From NCBI GenBank assembly GCA_963580455.1, contig OY756969.1, forward strand, positions 20,556,760 to 20,620,759: DNA of 64,000 nucleotides, written 5' to 3'. This DNA comes from Euonymus europaeus (Eukaryota > Streptophyta > Magnoliopsida > Celastrales > Celastraceae). Both the position numbers and the translations under genes were made by a program. The notes under the pieces were generated by a model. That model ran no database searches and was not told the origin of the DNA. It worked only from the letters and a program-made list of their open reading frames with translations. Shown here in pieces: positions 60,804-64,000 of this stretch. Position 1 is the stretch's first letter, and each line of letters opens with the position of its first letter.

Positions 60804-62923
60804 TCACAAACAAGAACCTAGATGAAGATTGGAAAAAAATTAAAGGAAAATATCACTAGCCTTAAAGGCATAATCTGTTATACAACCAATAAATTAAAGG
60901 AATCACACGACATACACACAACACGTACACGTAGAGTAAAAAATGGAACTTAACCGAAAAGTCGACAGAGAAAAAGATTGAAAAAGCACAATCCAAGTAA
61001 GTTTTGACCTTTTGTTCTTGTACATATAAAAATAAAATTGTTTCAAACTAAGCATTATTAAATGTCTAATTAATTAATATTATATGGATGTAGTTTCACT
61101 TAAGATTATAATTATTTACTCCTTAAAGAAGTGCGCCTCCCATAACCATGACAAACGTTCTATTGTTTGATAGTGATACGAAAAAGTTGAATACTGATAC
61201 ACTATAGTGGTCACCATGATCGACAACAGTACAAAAAAAAAATCTTGAACAAATTGGTGATACCTGTTAGTGATTGTCGACGCAAGAAGGAATGAAGGGG
61301 TCTCATTAACGCTAGTGCAAGAGTTTATCTGTCTCTAAAGAGGAACTGATGCAGTGAGGCGTGGGAGGTTACTGGTATAAGTGGGTGATTGTTTTTTTAC
61401 TAGGGTTAAGCAACATTAAGAATTGAGAATTCGTAATGGGCTTTTGGGCCTCAAGAGAGATGGACTATATATAGGTGATAAGTGTGTCAATCCTAACCTA
61501 TCACCTATGGGCTATAAAGCTTATAATTATATCCAATATTTATAAGTCATATAAAAACATATACATATACATAATATGGTCTTATACGTACGTAAGATCA
61601 TGTACAATTATAATTAACTTTTGTTATATATATATAGTTTAGTAATCATAAGTACATATATATATCATTTAAATAAATAAATAAATATGCTAACTAAAAA
61701 TTATATATAAATTAAGAATTCTCAATTTTTAATTTAGTGATTAGTTACTTGTTAATTTTATAAATACTATACATATAGATATATAATTAATAATATATAT
61801 AGATACAAGACGGGTTGGATTTTTGTCAAACTTGTCCCCATAATATTTAACAACGATTTTACAAATTTTTGTCATAAACTGTTGCTAAAATGGAACCTTT
61901 TATAATGGTTATACTAACCGTTGCTAAATACCACCTTTTTTGCAACATTTTCTTAAACTGTTGTCAAAATACCATTGCAAAAACCTAGACAAATGGGCAA
62001 CAGTTATTAATCCGGTTGCTAGATGGATAATTACCAATGCTTCTTGAAACCGTCACACTAAACTGTTGCCAAAAGTCCACATTTTAGCATCAGTTAAGAA
62101 ACATGTTGCTATATGTTAAAAATATAGCAATAGTTATAAAATTTGTTGTAAAATGTAGTATTTTGCAACGAAAATGTCAACAGTTTTAAAAACTGTTGTG
62201 AAATATACAATTTTGCAATAGATGTGACAATAGTTTTATAAGTCGTTGCAAAAAAACTTAATGTCAACGGTTATGTGACCGTAGTGCCATAACCGTTGTA
62301 AAATACCTCATTTTCTTGTAGTGTAAAATCTATAACTCCATGAAATCAAAGAGAACATATTCTAATATATATAATACTATACGGCAATATATTTTCCCAA
62401 ACAAAATTAAAAATTAACGAGTGCTGAAATGATATAAAAAAAAGTCTTGATAGCATAATCTCATCTCTTACAAAATGAATTCTAATATCACAACTAGGAA
62501 TTTAATTACAGACCAGTTCAAATCCCTTTTCCTTATTCCATGTGAAAAGGGACAATCCATGGATACCAAAAGATCCAAAATCACTAGGAATCCAATTCAT
62601 TAGCAGCATCAAAGAAATTGCTATCCGACTTGTATCCACATCAAAATACATATAACTAAAGGCAATAATACAGAATATCTCCAAACATTAATAAAATGAA
62701 AACACTTGCATTACAATCAATATGGCAATCACAAGCAAGCTTAAAAAAACCTAAGTCCAACATCTAAAAAACAAGAAGGGAACATTGAGGATCTGACTCT
62801 ATAATTTATAGTTTCTTCTATTTTTTCACCTAGTAATTGTGTAAATTTTTTGCTATACTTAGTTAGTGTCGAAAACTGGAGTTTTTAAGAACAGACTAAA
62901 AGATCAGTATTTCTTTATGCAAC

Positions 62924-63640
62924 ATAAACTTGGTTTACAAAGATATTTTCTTATATAGGGTCATCAAAGAGTTGGAAAATTCCCAGTGACAAATTCAAAC
63001 AATCTTGTAAAGTTCAAACTTCAAACATCAAATCTCTTCTCTGCTTTATTAATCATATGTTTATTCCAATCTACCCAATTATTCCAAACCCAGAGTACGC
63101 TAGCAAGATTGCAACCACAATCACCACCATCCAAGAAATCCAAGCCCACCCAACAATTACATTACCAGCAACCCCACTATCATAAAACATACCCATCCTG
63201 AACACAAATAAAGGTCCAAGAATCTCTCTAACAATTGAATAGAAAGCATACAACCTATTACCAACAACTACATCATGTGTTTTGAAAGAGTCTAGACGTT
63301 CTGGCAATCACTAGTCATCAATAAAGTAAGCAAATAGAGAGCCAAACAACATTGATGCATAACAATCATAAACAAACCACAACCAAATCGGTGTAATTTG
63401 TAGGGTTTTTAGACTTGGAGTTTCTTATTGAATCAATAGAAAATGAACCAGTAGGTACAAACACTTCAAGAATTCGATTCAGTAACAGAGAGAGACGAGT
63501 ACCTAGTACCTGATCTGAGAAACAGTGGCCAAGATTGATAGAGGGAGAGATCGAGGAATCGTTGCGAGAGTGCGTAGACGGAGGAATTGCTATCTATGGA
63601 AGCAAGAAAGAATGCGAAACTAGGGTTTCAAATATGGGAG
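62924..63640 (-). pseudogene. Gene-like fragment inside the Harbinger: 5' leader, intron and membrane-protein exon
   Basis: On the minus strand a pyrimidine-rich leader with AAACCCTAG (63640-63510) ends in CAGATCAG|GTACTAGG, a good donor. About 220 bases on, TGATTGCCAG is a good acceptor, and the frame reads RLDSFKTHDVVVGNRLYAFY, SIVREILGPLFVFRMGMFYD, then a strongly hydrophobic WAWISWMVVIVVAILLAYSG. A stop follows at 63071, but one frame over the text continues WVDWNKHMINKAEKRFDV to a stop near 63013, implying a frameshift. It resembles the last membrane segments of a multi-pass ER protein; a TLC-domain protein is my guess, unproven. It is not a Harbinger protein I know. Confidence 0.45.
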
Positions 63641-63804
63641 GGCAAGATTGTCTTCAACATTTTTCGGATACCTGAAATGTAATGAAACGCTATTCAGATC
63701 AGTGACTCATTTTTAATGCAAATTTTTGGATCTGTTTGGTATGCACATCATTTTTAGTAGGTCCCACAGCTTAAAGATGTGGGAAACGCATACCAAACGG
63801 ATCC

Positions 63805-64000
63805 TTAATCTTTCGTGTCCTTTTGAACAAATTTTTGGCAATTCTACAAAGTATTCAAACCTTCGAATTTTTTGGATGTTTATGCTACCCTTGACTTCGC
63901 CCCTATTCCTCTCACAAACTTGATGCTCGCTCTAAACCATGTGTCTTTCTTGGCTACTCTCCTACACAAAGTTCATATCTATGTTTTCATCCATCCACAT
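63805..64000 (+). pseudogene. Ty1/copia integrase/linker, second part (continues off the window)
   Basis: Reads LNLSCPFEQIFGNSTKYSNL then RIFGCLCYP-like, [20 protein letters not shown]. This is the part of copia that directly follows the INRMPTPTL block at which the left part stops (55768). It lies on the same strand, so the two pieces were one element before the 8 kb insertion. Confidence 0.85.

Larger units (their letters stand above)
56989..62323 (-). mobile_element. CACTA (En/Spm-type) element, internally deleted, nested in the Harbinger
   Basis: Left terminus CACGACAAGAAAATGGGGTA (one base off CACTACAAGAAAA) and right terminus, as reverse complement, CACTACAAGAAAATGAGGTA. Both are followed by TTTTRCAACGGT. 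Dense subterminal copies of AACCGTTGC/GCAACGGTT-like words occupy about 57000-57500 and 61850-62310, the usual binding region for CACTA transposases. Coding remnants lie on the minus strand between 58070 and 60803. No clear 3 bp target duplication (ATT left, TAA right). Length is 5.3 kb. Confidence 0.9.
55769..63804 (-). mobile_element. PIF/Harbinger element with own transposase, inserted in copia and holding a nested CACTA
   Basis: Left terminus GGGTCTGTTTGATATC, right terminus GCATACCAAACGGATCC, with TTAA adjoining both sides (55765-55768, 63805-63808). Both terminal regions match the complete 737 bp MITE at 41125-41861, which supports these ends. Contents from left: transposase 3' exon(s) on the minus strand (56027-56890), CACTA insertion (56989-62323), and unexplained sequence with a membrane-protein-like exon and a gene-like leader (62924-63640). 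Without the CACTA it is about 2.7 kb. The N-terminal part of the transposase and a Myb-like ORF were not found. The last 77 bp (63728-63804) also pair with themselves as a small inverted repeat. Confidence 0.8.

Noticed and set aside
63728..63804. Separate 77 bp mini-MITE with ends GGATCTGTTTGGTATGC and GCATACCAAACGGATCC
   Set aside because: The flanks (TTT left, TTA right) do not match. The right end is better explained as the terminus of the large Harbinger, with a subterminal inverted copy also seen in the 41.1 kb MITE region.

Overview
The window is nuclear DNA of a dicot plant. It is AT-rich with long (TA)n tracts. It has three spliced or plant-typical cellular genes and many plant transposon families: Ty1/copia, Ty3/gypsy, L1-type LINE, MULE, PIF/Harbinger, hAT, Stowaway and CACTA. 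I cannot name the species from sequence alone. Nothing here is prokaryotic, and most open frames are shadows or transposon debris.

Three cellular genes are supported. (1) A BOI-related RING E3 ubiquitin ligase (15828-16973, +, three exons) has a cluster of three ACGT-type ABRE motifs about 0.6 kb upstream. (2) An RBR-type E3 ubiquitin ligase with an N-terminal RNase H-like domain (42549-46628, +, three exons) retains its catalytic RING2 cysteine. (3) A type II membrane O-fucosyltransferase-family protein (47456-48805, -, one coding exon) converges on the RBR gene, and its 3' end is tandemly duplicated.

Layout. 1-15 kb: gypsy integrase remnant; an ~82 bp tandem repeat split by a PIF/Harbinger MITE; microsatellites including a 150 bp GA tract; a 2.0 kb solo LTR with a 5 bp TSD; a Stowaway MITE; a decayed MULE transposase. 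15-19 kb: BOI gene, a PIF MITE and a second Stowaway. 20-28 kb: a TIR element with an 81 bp in-frame duplication, a long empty stretch, then a PIF MITE and an hAT MITE side by side, both with TSDs. 29-41 kb: a transposon graveyard with an OTU-like remnant, an opposite-strand RNase H remnant next to a LINE that lost its reverse transcriptase core, a MULE transposase/SWIM/OTU-like pseudogene, a TIR-bounded MULE carrying a DUF1985 gene, and another PIF MITE. 42-49 kb: the two convergent genes. 53-55 kb: a short LTR with a primer-binding site, inverted repeats, and the same ~82 bp repeat family seen at 2 kb.

The most unusual locus is 55.4-64.0 kb, a three-level nest. A copia integrase frame is split at 55768/63805 by an ~8 kb PIF/Harbinger element. 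That element holds its own transposase, a 5.3 kb CACTA element, and what looks like an exon of a multi-pass membrane protein with a gene-like 5' leader, possibly captured host DNA. The 737 bp MITE at 41125-41861 shares both ends with this Harbinger and is probably its deletion derivative. Frames, splice sites and TSDs were read by eye, without database searches.
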